Source of the DNA: Exercitatus varius
GTDB taxonomy: Bacteria; Pseudomonadota; Gammaproteobacteria; Enterobacterales; Pasteurellaceae
Length of the DNA stretch: 64,000 nucleotides
Direction: 5' to 3'
Assembly (NCBI RefSeq): GCF_029577735.1
Contig: NZ_JARQTO010000005.1
Location: 24,106 to 88,105, forward strand
The notes under the pieces were generated by a model, which saw nothing but the letters and a program-made list of their open reading frames with translations, was not told the DNA's origin and did no database searches. The translations under genes were made by a program, and so were the position numbers. Positions 9,403 through 17,603 of the stretch are shown in pieces (the first letter of the stretch is position 1; each line of letters starts with the position of its first letter).

Positions 9403-9476
9403 GCACTTTTAATAAAGCTGATGCGGCAATATGATTTGAGCGCGACTTCGCATTAAAAAATAACCGTGGAGTAGAC

Positions 9477-11450
9477 ATGGACAGACGAAAATTTATCCGA
9501 CTTGGAACCGGCGCCATGCTGGTGTTGGGAACCGGTCGTTACGGCTGGGCGGCGGACGACGACAGCCAGGCAAAATTACGCGTTATCGCAACGACTGACG
9601 TTCACTGCTTTTTAACGGACTTTGATTATTACAAAGACGCCCCGACCGATAAATTCGGTTTCACCCGCGCCGCCACCCTGATTGATCAGGCGCGTCGGGA
9701 AGTAACGAATTCCGTTCTGGTGGATAACGGCGATTTAATCCAGGGCAATCCTATTGCGGACTACCAGGCGGCGGAAGGCGCCAAACAAGGCAAACCGCAT
9801 CCGGCGATTCTGGTCAATAACGCAATGCAATACGATGTCGGCACGCTGGGAAACCACGAATTTAATTACGGTCTGGAATACCTGAACCGCGTCATCAAAC
9901 AGGCGCATTACCCGACCATTAATACCAATATCGTGCGAAAAGGCACTAATGAACCCATGTTCCAACCTTACGCCGTGCAGGAAAAAGAAATTCTGGATCA
10001 GGCCGGCAATAAACAAAAAATCCGCATCGGTTATCTCGGATTTGTGCCGCCGCAAATCATGGTTTGGGATAAAATAAACCTGGCCGGTAAAGCGGAAGTG
10101 CGCGATATCGTCCAAACCGCGCGCAAATATATTCCGATTCTGAAAAAAAACGATGTGGATATTATCATCGCATTGGCGCATACCGGTCCTTTCAACGGCC
10201 CTTACCGTGCGGGAATGGAAAATGCCGCCTTTCATTTAGCGGAAGTAAAAGACATTGATGCCATTGTTTTCGGCCACTCTCACGGCTTGTTTCCAAGTAA
10301 AGAATTCGAAAAATTTCCTCATACGGATATCGCGAAAGGTACCGTCAGAAACGTTCCCGCCGCCATGGCCGGATACTGGGCGAACCATATCGCCGTGATT
10401 GACTTAACGCTGGCAAAACGTCGGGGAAAATGGACGGTTACAGACGGTTCTTCCGCTTTGCGTCCGATTTATGATGAACAGGCGAAAGCGCCGACAGTAA
10501 AAAATCATCCGAAAATCACCGAACTTTTGCAGCCGGTGCACGAAGCCACACGCAGATTCGTCGCGCAACCGATCGGCCGCTCAAGCGATAACATGTACAG
10601 CTATCTGGCGTTAGTACAGGATGATCCGACGGTACAAATCGTGAACCGCGCGCAAAAAGCCTACACTGAAAAAATCATCAAAAATCTGCCGAAACTGGCT
10701 AAATTGCCGGTGTTAAGTGCGTCGGCGCCGTTCAAAGTAGGCGGACGTAAAAACGATCCCCTCGGTTTCACTGAAGTCAATAAAGGGCAATTAACTTTCC
10801 GCAACGCTTCCGATTTATATCTGTATCCGAATACCTTGGTGGTGCTCCGCATTACGGGCGCGGAACTGAAGGAATGGCTGGAATGCAGCGCCGGCATGTT
10901 CAACCAAATTGACGCAGCCAGCGAAAAACCGCAGTCCCTTTTAAACTGGGACGGTTTCCGCACTTATAATTACGATATCATTGACGGCGTGGAATATCAA
11001 TTCGATATCACCCAGCCGCCGCGTTATGACGGCGAATGCAATCTGATTAACCCGAAGGCGCATCGCGTTGTGAAGTTAAAATTTAAAGGAAAACCGGTTG
11101 ATCCCAAAGCGCAATTCCTGATTGCCACCAATAATTACCGCGCGTACGGCAATAAATTCCCCGGCACGGGCAATGATCACATCGTGTTCGCCTCGCCGGA
11201 CGAAAATCGTCAGATTCTGGTGAATTACATTTCGTCGAACAGCAAAGCGAAGGGCGAAGTCTCTCCGACGGTGGACAAAAACTGGAGAATTGCGCCGATC
11301 CACAGCAAAGTGAAACTGGATATCCGCGTTGAAACCTCGCCGACGGAAAAAGCCACGGCGTTTATCCGAACCAACGCCCGACACCCGATGACATTCGTGG
11401 GCACGGATGAAATCGGATTTGCGGTGTATCGAATTGATTTAACGCGCTAA
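9477..11450 (+). CDS. cpdB: Periplasmic 2',3'-cyclic-nucleotide 2'-phosphodiesterase/3'-nucleotidase CpdB
   Basis: This 657-residue bifunctional enzyme hydrolyses 2',3'-cyclic nucleotides and 3'-nucleotides outside the inner membrane, releasing nucleosides for uptake. The N-terminus has a twin-arginine-type signal (DRRKFIRLG followed by a hydrophobic stretch and GWA), suggesting Tat export. The metallophosphatase domain shows TTDVHC, NGDLIQGNP, GNHEFNYG, ALAHTG and FGHSHG. The C-terminal nucleotide-binding domain contains LYLYPNTLVVLRITGAELKEWLE. ATG at 9477 follows a GTGGAG ribosome-binding site. It is a single-gene unit bounded by hairpins. Confidence 0.93.
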   Translation: MDRRKFIRLGTGAMLVLGTGRYGWAADDDSQAKLRVIATTDVHCFLTDFDYYKDAPTDKFGFTRAATLIDQARREVTNSVLVDNGDLIQGNPIADYQAAEGAKQGKPHPAILVNNAMQYDVGTLGNHEFNYGLEYLNRVIKQAHYPTINTNIVRKGTNEPMFQPYAVQEKEILDQAGNKQKIRIGYLGFVPPQIMVWDKINLAGKAEVRDIVQTARKYIPILKKNDVDIIIALAHTGPFNGPYRAGMENAAFHLAEVKDIDAIVFGHSHGLFPSKEFEKFPHTDIAKGTVRNVPAAMAGYWANHIAVIDLTLAKRRGKWTVTDGSSALRPIYDEQAKAPTVKNHPKITELLQPVHEATRRFVAQPIGRSSDNMYSYLALVQDDPTVQIVNRAQKAYTEKIIKNLPKLAKLPVLSASAPFKVGGRKNDPLGFTEVNKGQLTFRNASDLYLYPNTLVVLRITGAELKEWLECSAGMFNQIDAASEKPQSLLNWDGFRTYNYDIIDGVEYQFDITQPPRYDGECNLINPKAHRVVKLKFKGKPVDPKAQFLIATNNYRAYGNKFPGTGNDHIVFASPDENRQILVNYISSNSKAKGEVSPTVDKNWRIAPIHSKVKLDIRVETSPTEKATAFIRTNARHPMTFVGTDEIGFAVYRIDLTR

Positions 11451-11470
11451 TTCATGTTATCGATTATGAA

Positions 11471-11498
11471 AATCTCCGGTAAAGAACCGGAGATTTTT
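11471..11498 (+). terminator. Rho-independent terminator after cpdB
   Basis: ATCTCCGGT (11472-11480) pairs with ACCGGAGAT (11486-11494), followed by TTTTTAG. A second inverted pair, AAAGTGCGGGC with GCCCGCACTTT, follows at about 11514-11554. Confidence 0.85.
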
Positions 11499-11587
11499 AG
11501 TTTCAAACAGGTAAAGTGCGGGCAAAAAACTCTCGTTTTTTTGCCCGCACTTTAGCGCCATTAATCCGTGCTATTTTCCGCCGTTTC

Positions 11588-11596
11588 TGCTATAAT
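11588..11596 (+). promoter_or_regulatory. Extended -10 promoter of gyrB
   Basis: TGCTATAAT is a perfect extended -10 box 38 bases upstream of the gyrB ATG. No good -35 element is visible, as often happens with extended -10 promoters. Confidence 0.55.
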
Positions 11597-11633
11597 TTCG
11601 CCAACTTTTTTGCAACAAATAAGAGATATTTCT

Positions 11634-14069
11634 ATGTCAGAAAACACAGCCGAAAATTACGGCGCGGGCAGCATCAAGGTATTGAAAGGCCTGGATGCGG
11701 TACGTAAACGCCCCGGAATGTACATTGGGGATACGGACGACGGCACGGGCTTACACCATATGGTTTTTGAAGTGGTGGACAACGCCATCGACGAAGCATT
11801 AGCCGGTTACTGCAAAGATATTATCGTCACCATTCACGAAGATAATTCCGTATCCGTGCAGGACGACGGACGCGGCATTCCGGTGGATATTCACCCGGAA
11901 GAAGGCGTTTCGGCGGCGGAAGTTATTATGACCGTATTACATGCCGGCGGTAAGTTCGACGATAACTCCTATAAAGTGTCGGGCGGATTGCACGGCGTAG
12001 GGGTTTCGGTGGTCAATGCCCTTTCTGACAAACTGCAGCTCACCATCCGCCGGCAAGGGCATGTACACGAACAGTTCTATCATCTGGGCGAACCGGAAGC
12101 GCCGTTGAAAGTCATCGGCGACAGCGAAAAAACCGGAACAATGGTACGTTTCTGGCCGAGCTCTTCCATTTTCACCAAAACCGTTTTCGAATACGATATT
12201 CTGAAAAAACGGTTACGCGAGCTTTCTTTCCTGAATTCGGGCGTGTCCATCAAGCTGTTTGACGAACGCGACGGCAAAAGCGATCATTTCCACTACGAAG
12301 GCGGCATTCAGGCCTTCGTGGAATTTTTAAATCAGAACAAAACCCCGATTCACCAAAAGCCGTTTTATTTCAGCACGGAAAAAGACGGTATCGGCGTGGA
12401 AGTCGCATTGCAATGGAATGACAGTTACAACGAAAACATTTACTGTTTCACCAACAATATTCCGCAACGGGACGGCGGTACCCATTTAGCCGGTTTCCGC
12501 GGAGCGCTGACGCGTACCCTGAACGCTTACATGGATAAAGCCGGCCTGAACAAGAAAGGCAAAAGCGATAAAGATAAAGTGGAAACATCGGGCGACGATG
12601 CGCGTGAAGGTCTGGTCGCCATTATTTCCGTAAAAGTGCCGGATCCGAAATTCTCCTCTCAAACCAAAGATAAACTGGTTTCTTCCGAAGTGAAAGGCGC
12701 GGTGGAATCCGCCATGAACGAACGTTTGCAGGAATATCTGGAAGAAAACCCGAACGACGCCAAAATTATCGCCACCAAAATTGTGGAAGCGGCCCGTGCG
12801 CGTGAAGCGGCCCGCAAAGCCCGTGAAATGACCCGTCGCAAAGGCGTACTGGATATTGCCGGTCTGCCGGGTAAACTGGCGGATTGCCAGGAACGGGATC
12901 CGGCGCTGTCCGAACTTTACTTGGTGGAAGGAGATTCCGCGGGCGGCTCGGCAAAACAGGGACGCAACCGCAAAAACCAGGCGATTTTGCCGTTAAAAGG
13001 TAAAATTCTGAATGTGGAAAAAGCGCGCTTCGACAAAATGCTGTCTTCTCAGGAAGTGGGCACCTTAATCACCGCTTTGGGTTGCGGTATCGGACGCGAC
13101 GAATACAATCCGGAAAAACTGCGCTATCACAAAATCATCATCATGACCGATGCGGATGTGGACGGTTCGCACATCCGCACCTTGCTGCTGACGTTCTTCT
13201 ATCGTCAAATGCCGGAATTGATCGAGCGCGGTTACGTGTATATCGCCCAACCGCCGCTTTACAAAGTGAAGAAAGGCAAACAGGAACAATACCTGAAAGA
13301 CGATGAGTCCATGACCCAATACGAACTGGCGATCGCACTGGAAGACGCGGCGCTGTATGTGAATGAAAACGCCCCGGCCATGAACGGCTTGGCGCTGGAA
13401 AACCTGGTGTCCGAATTCAACGGCGTAGAACAAATGATTGCACGGCTGCACCGCCGCTATCCGGAAGCTTTATTAAAAGCGTTAATCTATTATCCCGAAC
13501 TTTCCGACGCTATATTGCAAGACCAAAGTGCGGTAGAAAATTGGGCGGATTCTTTGGTGAAAAAACTGGAACAACAGGATACCGACAGCAATCACTATCG
13601 CGTGCGTACGCAGTTCAACGGCGAACGAAATATATACGACATTGTGCTGACCGTGCGCTCCCACGGTATCGACACCAACTACCTGCTGGACTTCAATTTC
13701 GCCCACAGCAACGAATACGCTCGCGTGTTGAAATTGGGCAAAAAAATCGACGGCTTATTGGAAGACACCGCCTACATTCAACGCGGCGAAACCAAAAAAA
13801 CGATTAACAGCTTCGAAGAAGGCATCAACTGGTTGGTCGCGCAATCCCGCCGCGGCTTAACCGTGCAGCGTTACAAAGGGCTAGGCGAAATGAACCCTGA
13901 GCAGCTCTGGGAAACCACAATGGATCCCGAAGCTCGTCACATGCTGCAGGTGACAATCAAAGACGCCGTCGAAGCGGATCAATTGTTCACCACCTTAATG
14001 GGTGACGAAGTCGAACCGCGCCGCGACTTCATCGAAACCAACGCATTACGGGCGAACTTAGATATTTAA
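11634..14069 (+). CDS. gyrB: DNA gyrase subunit B
   Basis: This 811-residue subunit supplies the ATPase that drives negative supercoiling by the GyrA2B2 complex. The GHKL ATPase domain shows EVVDNAIDEALAGY, DDGRGIPVDIH and GGLHGVGVSVVNALS. The TOPRIM domain shows the E of LVEGDSAGGSAKQGR and the DADVDGSHI metal motif. The gamma-proteobacterial insert and the C-terminal RYKGLGEMNPEQLWETTMDP are present. The start at MSENTAENYGAG is preferred over an upstream in-frame ATG at 11568 because the promoter lies between them and the family begins here. A terminator made from two inverted uptake signals follows. Confidence 0.97.
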   Translation: MSENTAENYGAGSIKVLKGLDAVRKRPGMYIGDTDDGTGLHHMVFEVVDNAIDEALAGYCKDIIVTIHEDNSVSVQDDGRGIPVDIHPEEGVSAAEVIMTVLHAGGKFDDNSYKVSGGLHGVGVSVVNALSDKLQLTIRRQGHVHEQFYHLGEPEAPLKVIGDSEKTGTMVRFWPSSSIFTKTVFEYDILKKRLRELSFLNSGVSIKLFDERDGKSDHFHYEGGIQAFVEFLNQNKTPIHQKPFYFSTEKDGIGVEVALQWNDSYNENIYCFTNNIPQRDGGTHLAGFRGALTRTLNAYMDKAGLNKKGKSDKDKVETSGDDAREGLVAIISVKVPDPKFSSQTKDKLVSSEVKGAVESAMNERLQEYLEENPNDAKIIATKIVEAARAREAARKAREMTRRKGVLDIAGLPGKLADCQERDPALSELYLVEGDSAGGSAKQGRNRKNQAILPLKGKILNVEKARFDKMLSSQEVGTLITALGCGIGRDEYNPEKLRYHKIIIMTDADVDGSHIRTLLLTFFYRQMPELIERGYVYIAQPPLYKVKKGKQEQYLKDDESMTQYELAIALEDAALYVNENAPAMNGLALENLVSEFNGVEQMIARLHRRYPEALLKALIYYPELSDAILQDQSAVENWADSLVKKLEQQDTDSNHYRVRTQFNGERNIYDIVLTVRSHGIDTNYLLDFNFAHSNEYARVLKLGKKIDGLLEDTAYIQRGETKKTINSFEEGINWLVAQSRRGLTVQRYKGLGEMNPEQLWETTMDPEARHMLQVTIKDAVEADQLFTTLMGDEVEPRRDFIETNALRANLDI

Positions 14070-14091
14070 TCCAAAAAACTCATGAAAATTT

Positions 14092-14131
14092 GACCGCACT
14101 TTTGAAAGATGAATCAAAGTGCGGTCTTTTT
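14092..14131 (+). terminator. gyrB terminator built from an inverted uptake-signal pair
   Basis: GACCGCACTTT (14092-14102) pairs with AAAGTGCGGTC (14116-14126) and is followed by TTTTTATTTT. The stem contains two head-to-head uptake signals. The tracrRNA ends about 30 bases further on, from the opposite direction. Confidence 0.8.
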
Positions 14132-14159
14132 ATTTTCGTTTTATTCAGCAAAGAATCAT

Positions 14160-14268
14160 AAAAAACGATGCCCCTTGAGAAACCTCAAGGGGCAGGACGT
14201 TTCGGTATAATCTTTTCAGAAAAACCTTATTGTAACAACGTTTTTCATTTCGCAGTGCCATTACAACG
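14160..14268 (-). ncRNA. tracrRNA of the type II-C CRISPR system
   Basis: On the minus strand this about 109-nt RNA begins near 14268. Its anti-repeat (14246-14260 and flanks, GCACTGCGAAATGAAAAA) is perfectly complementary to 18 bases of the CRISPR repeat. A GTTACAAT segment pairs with the other end of the repeat. It continues with AATAAGG, a short hairpin region, and a 10-bp terminator stem GCCCCTTGAG/CTCAAGGGGC (14170-14193) followed by ATCGTTTTTT. The order and several sequence blocks (GCACTGCGAAATGA, CTACAATAAGG-like, GGGGCATCGTTT) match the Neisseria meningitidis tracrRNA as I know it. It is transcribed away from cas9, towards gyrB. It should pair with the repeat part of each crRNA and load Cas9. 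Confidence 0.92.
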
Positions 14269-14274
14269 GCATAA

Positions 14275-14303
14275 ATTGTAAATTTATCTAAATTTTTTGT
14301 CAA
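14275..14303 (-). promoter_or_regulatory. Promoter of the tracrRNA
   Basis: On the minus strand a perfect -35 TTGACA (14303-14298) is followed after exactly 17 bases by TACAAT (14280-14275). This is the strongest consensus promoter noticed in the window and would start the RNA near 14268. Confidence 0.85.
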
Positions 14304-14329
14304 TGTATTTCTATTTTCAAACAAAACGT

Positions 14330-14338
14330 TGTTACAAT
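14330..14338 (+). promoter_or_regulatory. Likely cas9 promoter (extended -10) inside the tracrRNA-derived repeat
   Basis: TGTTACAAT fits the extended -10 pattern TGnTAnAAT. Transcription would start near 14345 and leave a leader of about 27 bases that keeps the AAGGA ribosome-binding site at 14360-14364. An alternative TTGTTA (14329-14334) and TATATT (14352-14357) with 17-base spacing is less likely because its start site would remove that ribosome-binding site. Confidence 0.5.
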
Positions 14339-14371
14339 TCCAGCAATTTCATATATTGCAAGGAATTGGCT

Positions 14372-17300
14372 ATGGAAAATGCTCATTTAACTTATATTCT
14401 AGGTTTAGATCTGGGTATCGCATCTGTCGGTTGGGCGGTCATTGAAATTGATCAACAGGAAAATCCGTTACGTATTATTGATGTCGGAGTTCGAACATTT
14501 GAGCGGGCGGAAGTGCCCAAAACGGGCGATTCATTAGCGTTGGAGCGAAGACTGGCACGCAGCACGCGGCGGCTTATCCGCCGTCGGGCGCACCGCTTAT
14601 TACGCGCTAAACGTCTGTTAAAACGCGAAGGCCTGTTACGGGCGGAAGATTTCAGTTCGCCGACCGAACTTCAAAATTTACCCATTAATGCCTGGGAACT
14701 GCGTGTCAAAGGACTGACGCATAAACTGGAACGTAAAGAATGGGCGGCGGTATTATTGCATTTAATCAAGCATCGCGGCTATTTATCACAGCGTAAAAAC
14801 GAAAGCAAAACAGACAATAAAGAACTTGGCTCCTTGCTCAAAGGCGTAAAAGAAAACCATAGGTTACTACAATCGAACGACTATCGTTCTCCTGCCGAAT
14901 TGGCCGTTAAAAAATTTAAGGAAGATACGGGCCATATCCGAAATCAACGCGGTGAATATACGCATACCTTCGACCGTCTTGACTTACATTCAGAATTACA
15001 GTTGCTATTTAACATACAGCGAGAACTCGGGAATCCTTATACTTCTATCTCATTGGAGCAGCAAGTTTCCGCATTGTTAATGAGCCAAAAGAAAGCGCTT
15101 TCCGGCAAAGCCGTTCTAAAAATGCTGGGGAAATGTACTCATGAAAAAACCGAATACAAAGCCGCTAAAAATACCTATTCCGCCGAACGTTTTGTCTGGC
15201 TGACTAAATTAAATAATTTACGTATTTTAGAAAACGGCACGGAACGGGGGCTAACAGAGTCCGAACGCCGGCTTGTAATTAATCAGCCGTACGAAAAATC
15301 CAAATTCACTTATGCTCAGTTACGCAAACTGCTAGAGCTTTCCGATAACGCTATCTTCAAGGATTTACGTTATATTAAAGACAACGTCGAATCGGCAATA
15401 TTAATGGAAATGAAAGCCTTTCATGCTATTCGTAAGGCTTTAGAAAATAACGGTCTGAAAACCGAATGGCAAGGCTTGGCAACCAAACCCGAACTGCTGG
15501 ATGAAATCGGTACGGCATTTTCACTTTATAAGACCGATGAAGATATTACAAAATACCTTAATAATAAGCTTCCAAAACCGGTTTTAGACGCCCTGCTGAA
15601 CAATATTGGATTTGATAAATTCATCCAATTATCTTTGCAATGTTTAAGCAAAATTCTACCGCTAATGGAACAAGGGCAACGTTATGATGAAGCCTGTAAA
15701 GCGATTTACGGTGATCATCACGACAAGCAGAGACGAGAAGAAAATCTTTATTTACCACAGATTCCTACCGATGAAATCCGTAATCCCGTTGTTTTACGTA
15801 CGCTTTCCCAGGCCCGTAAAGTCATTAACGGTGTTATACGTTTATACGGTTCGCCTGCTCGAGTACATATTGAAACCGGTCGGGAAGTCGGCAAATCCTT
15901 TCAAGAGCGTCATGAAATTAAGAAACGTCAGGATGAAAACCGAAATCAACGTGAAAGTGCGGTCAAAAAATTCAAAGAATTTTTTCCTGATTTTTCCGGC
16001 GAACCGAAGACCCAAGACATTCTTAAAATTCGTCTATATGAACTACAGCAAGGCAAATCTCTGTATTCGGGTAAAGAGATTGATTTAACCCGTTTATTGG
16101 AAAACAATTATGTGGAAATTGATCACGCCTTGCCTTTCTCACGCACTTGGGATGACAGTCTGAATAATAAGGTATTGGTCTTTAAAAATGAAAATCAAAA
16201 TAAGGGTAGCCAAACACCTTATGAATGGCTTGGCGGTGAAGAAAATTCGGAACGTTGGAAAATGTTTGTCGCTTTAGTCAATGGTAGCCGTTTTTCTTAT
16301 ACGAAAAAGCAACGGATTTTAGTGCAGAAACTGGATGAGGACGGTTTCAAAAAGCGAAACTTAAACGATACCCGATATGTGGCTCGTTTTTTGTGTGAAT
16401 TTATTACGAATAACATGTTACTGTTAGGAAAAGATAAGAATAAAGTCTTCGCATCAAACGGACAAATTACGGCATTACTACGTCGGCGTTGGGGACTTAG
16501 CAAAAATCGCGAAGAGAATGATCGTCACCACGCGGTTGATGCAATAATAGTCGCCTGTTCGACAGTTTCCATGCAACAGCGAATAACAAATTTTGTCCGT
16601 TTTAAAGAAGGTAACGTATTTACGGGCGAGCGAACTGATCGTAAAACCGGTGAAAACGTTCCCATTCACTTTCCCGAACCTTGGAAATATTTCCGGCAGG
16701 AAGTTGAAATTCGAGTATTCAGCGATACACCGAAAGAGGATTTAATCATACAATTACCGGATCGTCCGCAAGCAAACCATGAATTTGTTCAACCGTTGTT
16801 CGTTTCCCGCGCGCCAAACCGGAAAATGTCCGGACAAGGACATCTGGAAACAGTTAAATCGGCAAAACGGTTGGATGAAGGTATAAGTATTTTAAAAGTG
16901 CCGTTAACTCAGCTTAAACCGAGTTTACTTGAGAATATGGTAAACCGCGAACGGGAATCCGAACTTTACAAAGCGCTAAAAACCCGTTTAAATCAATTTA
17001 AGGATGACCCGGCAAAAGCTTTTGCCGAACCGTTTTATAAAAAAGGCGGACAGCAAGTAAAAGCCGTTCGGGTTGAAATGGTACAAAAAACAGGTGTGCT
17101 TGTACATAACGGTAAAGGTATTGCCGATAATGCTTCGATGGTAAGGGTGGATGTCTTTACTAAAAACGGTAAATATTACCTTGTGCCGATTTATACCTGG
17201 CAAGTAGCAAAAGGGATTTTACCGAATAAGGCGATTATCGCTAATAAAGATGAAAGTCAATGGGATGAAATTGATGATTCGTTTAAATTTGAATTTACCG

Positions 17301-17548
17301 TGTATCCTAACGATTTAATTAAAGTCATAACAAAAAAAGAAACATTTTTTGGTTATTACTCCGGTTGTGATCGGGCTACAGCCGCAATAAGTATTAAGGA
17401 ACACGATTTGGAAAAAACAAAAGGAAAAGATGGATTACATAGAGGCTTAGGCGTAAAAACAGCTGTTTCTTTTGAAAAATACCAAGTCGATGAACTCGGC
17501 AAAAATATTCGTCTTTGCCGTCCAGGCAAACGCCAGAACGTACGTTAA
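14372..17548 (+). CDS. cas9: CRISPR-associated endonuclease Cas9, type II-C
   Basis: This 1058-residue RNA-guided DNA endonuclease is close in length to N. meningitidis Cas9. RuvC-I is ILGLDLGIASVGWAV with the catalytic Asp at about residue 13. An arginine-rich bridge helix follows (RRLIRRRAHRLLRAKRLLKR). RuvC-II is HIETGREV with Glu near 501. The HNH domain is VEIDHALPFSRTWDDSLNNK with the catalytic His near 585. RuvC-III is DRHHAVDA near 718-723. All nuclease residues are intact. The C-terminal PAM-interacting part runs from about residue 830. The start at 14372 is chosen because AAGGA lies 7 bases upstream and the family begins just before RuvC-I; an in-frame ATG 25 codons upstream lies ahead of the promoter. 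The PAM is not readable from sequence. Confidence 0.97.
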   Translation: MENAHLTYILGLDLGIASVGWAVIEIDQQENPLRIIDVGVRTFERAEVPKTGDSLALERRLARSTRRLIRRRAHRLLRAKRLLKREGLLRAEDFSSPTELQNLPINAWELRVKGLTHKLERKEWAAVLLHLIKHRGYLSQRKNESKTDNKELGSLLKGVKENHRLLQSNDYRSPAELAVKKFKEDTGHIRNQRGEYTHTFDRLDLHSELQLLFNIQRELGNPYTSISLEQQVSALLMSQKKALSGKAVLKMLGKCTHEKTEYKAAKNTYSAERFVWLTKLNNLRILENGTERGLTESERRLVINQPYEKSKFTYAQLRKLLELSDNAIFKDLRYIKDNVESAILMEMKAFHAIRKALENNGLKTEWQGLATKPELLDEIGTAFSLYKTDEDITKYLNNKLPKPVLDALLNNIGFDKFIQLSLQCLSKILPLMEQGQRYDEACKAIYGDHHDKQRREENLYLPQIPTDEIRNPVVLRTLSQARKVINGVIRLYGSPARVHIETGREVGKSFQERHEIKKRQDENRNQRESAVKKFKEFFPDFSGEPKTQDILKIRLYELQQGKSLYSGKEIDLTRLLENNYVEIDHALPFSRTWDDSLNNKVLVFKNENQNKGSQTPYEWLGGEENSERWKMFVALVNGSRFSYTKKQRILVQKLDEDGFKKRNLNDTRYVARFLCEFITNNMLLLGKDKNKVFASNGQITALLRRRWGLSKNREENDRHHAVDAIIVACSTVSMQQRITNFVRFKEGNVFTGERTDRKTGENVPIHFPEPWKYFRQEVEIRVFSDTPKEDLIIQLPDRPQANHEFVQPLFVSRAPNRKMSGQGHLETVKSAKRLDEGISILKVPLTQLKPSLLENMVNRERESELYKALKTRLNQFKDDPAKAFAEPFYKKGGQQVKAVRVEMVQKTGVLVHNGKGIADNASMVRVDVFTKNGKYYLVPIYTWQVAKGILPNKAIIANKDESQWDEIDDSFKFEFTVYPNDLIKVITKKETFFGYYSGCDRATAAISIKEHDLEKTKGKDGLHRGLGVKTAVSFEKYQVDELGKNIRLCRPGKRQNVR

Positions 17549-17553
17549 CTTTA

Positions 17554-17585
17554 ATCCCCGCTTCTTCTGGAAGTGGGGATTTTTA
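17554..17585 (+). terminator. Terminator-like hairpin between cas9 and cas1
   Basis: ATCCCCGCTTC (17554-17564) pairs with GAAGTGGGGAT (17570-17580), with one G-T pair, followed by TTTTATATAA. It would end or attenuate the cas9 transcript before cas1-cas2. Confidence 0.75.
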
Positions 17586-17603
17586 TATAAAAGGAACCAT
17601 AAA

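Larger units (their letters stand above)
14229..14338. repeat. 16-bp exact inverted repeat linking tracrRNA anti-repeat and cas9 promoter
   Basis: ATTGTAACAACGTTTT at 14229-14244 (inside the tracrRNA, which reads its complement) recurs exactly inverted as AAAACGTTGTTACAAT at 14323-14338, just upstream of cas9. The arms are 78 bases apart and enclose the tracrRNA promoter. The match stops at both ends. On the plus strand the right arm ends in TGTTACAAT, an extended -10 box. Confidence 0.9.

Noticed and set aside
14329..14357. TTGTTA-17-TATATT as the cas9 promoter
   Set aside because: Its start site near 14364 would remove the AAGGA ribosome-binding site; the extended -10 at 14330-14338 fits better.
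14297..14371. Cas9 start 25 codons upstream
   Set aside because: That ATG lies upstream of the likely promoter and the extra residues have no counterpart in Cas9 proteins.
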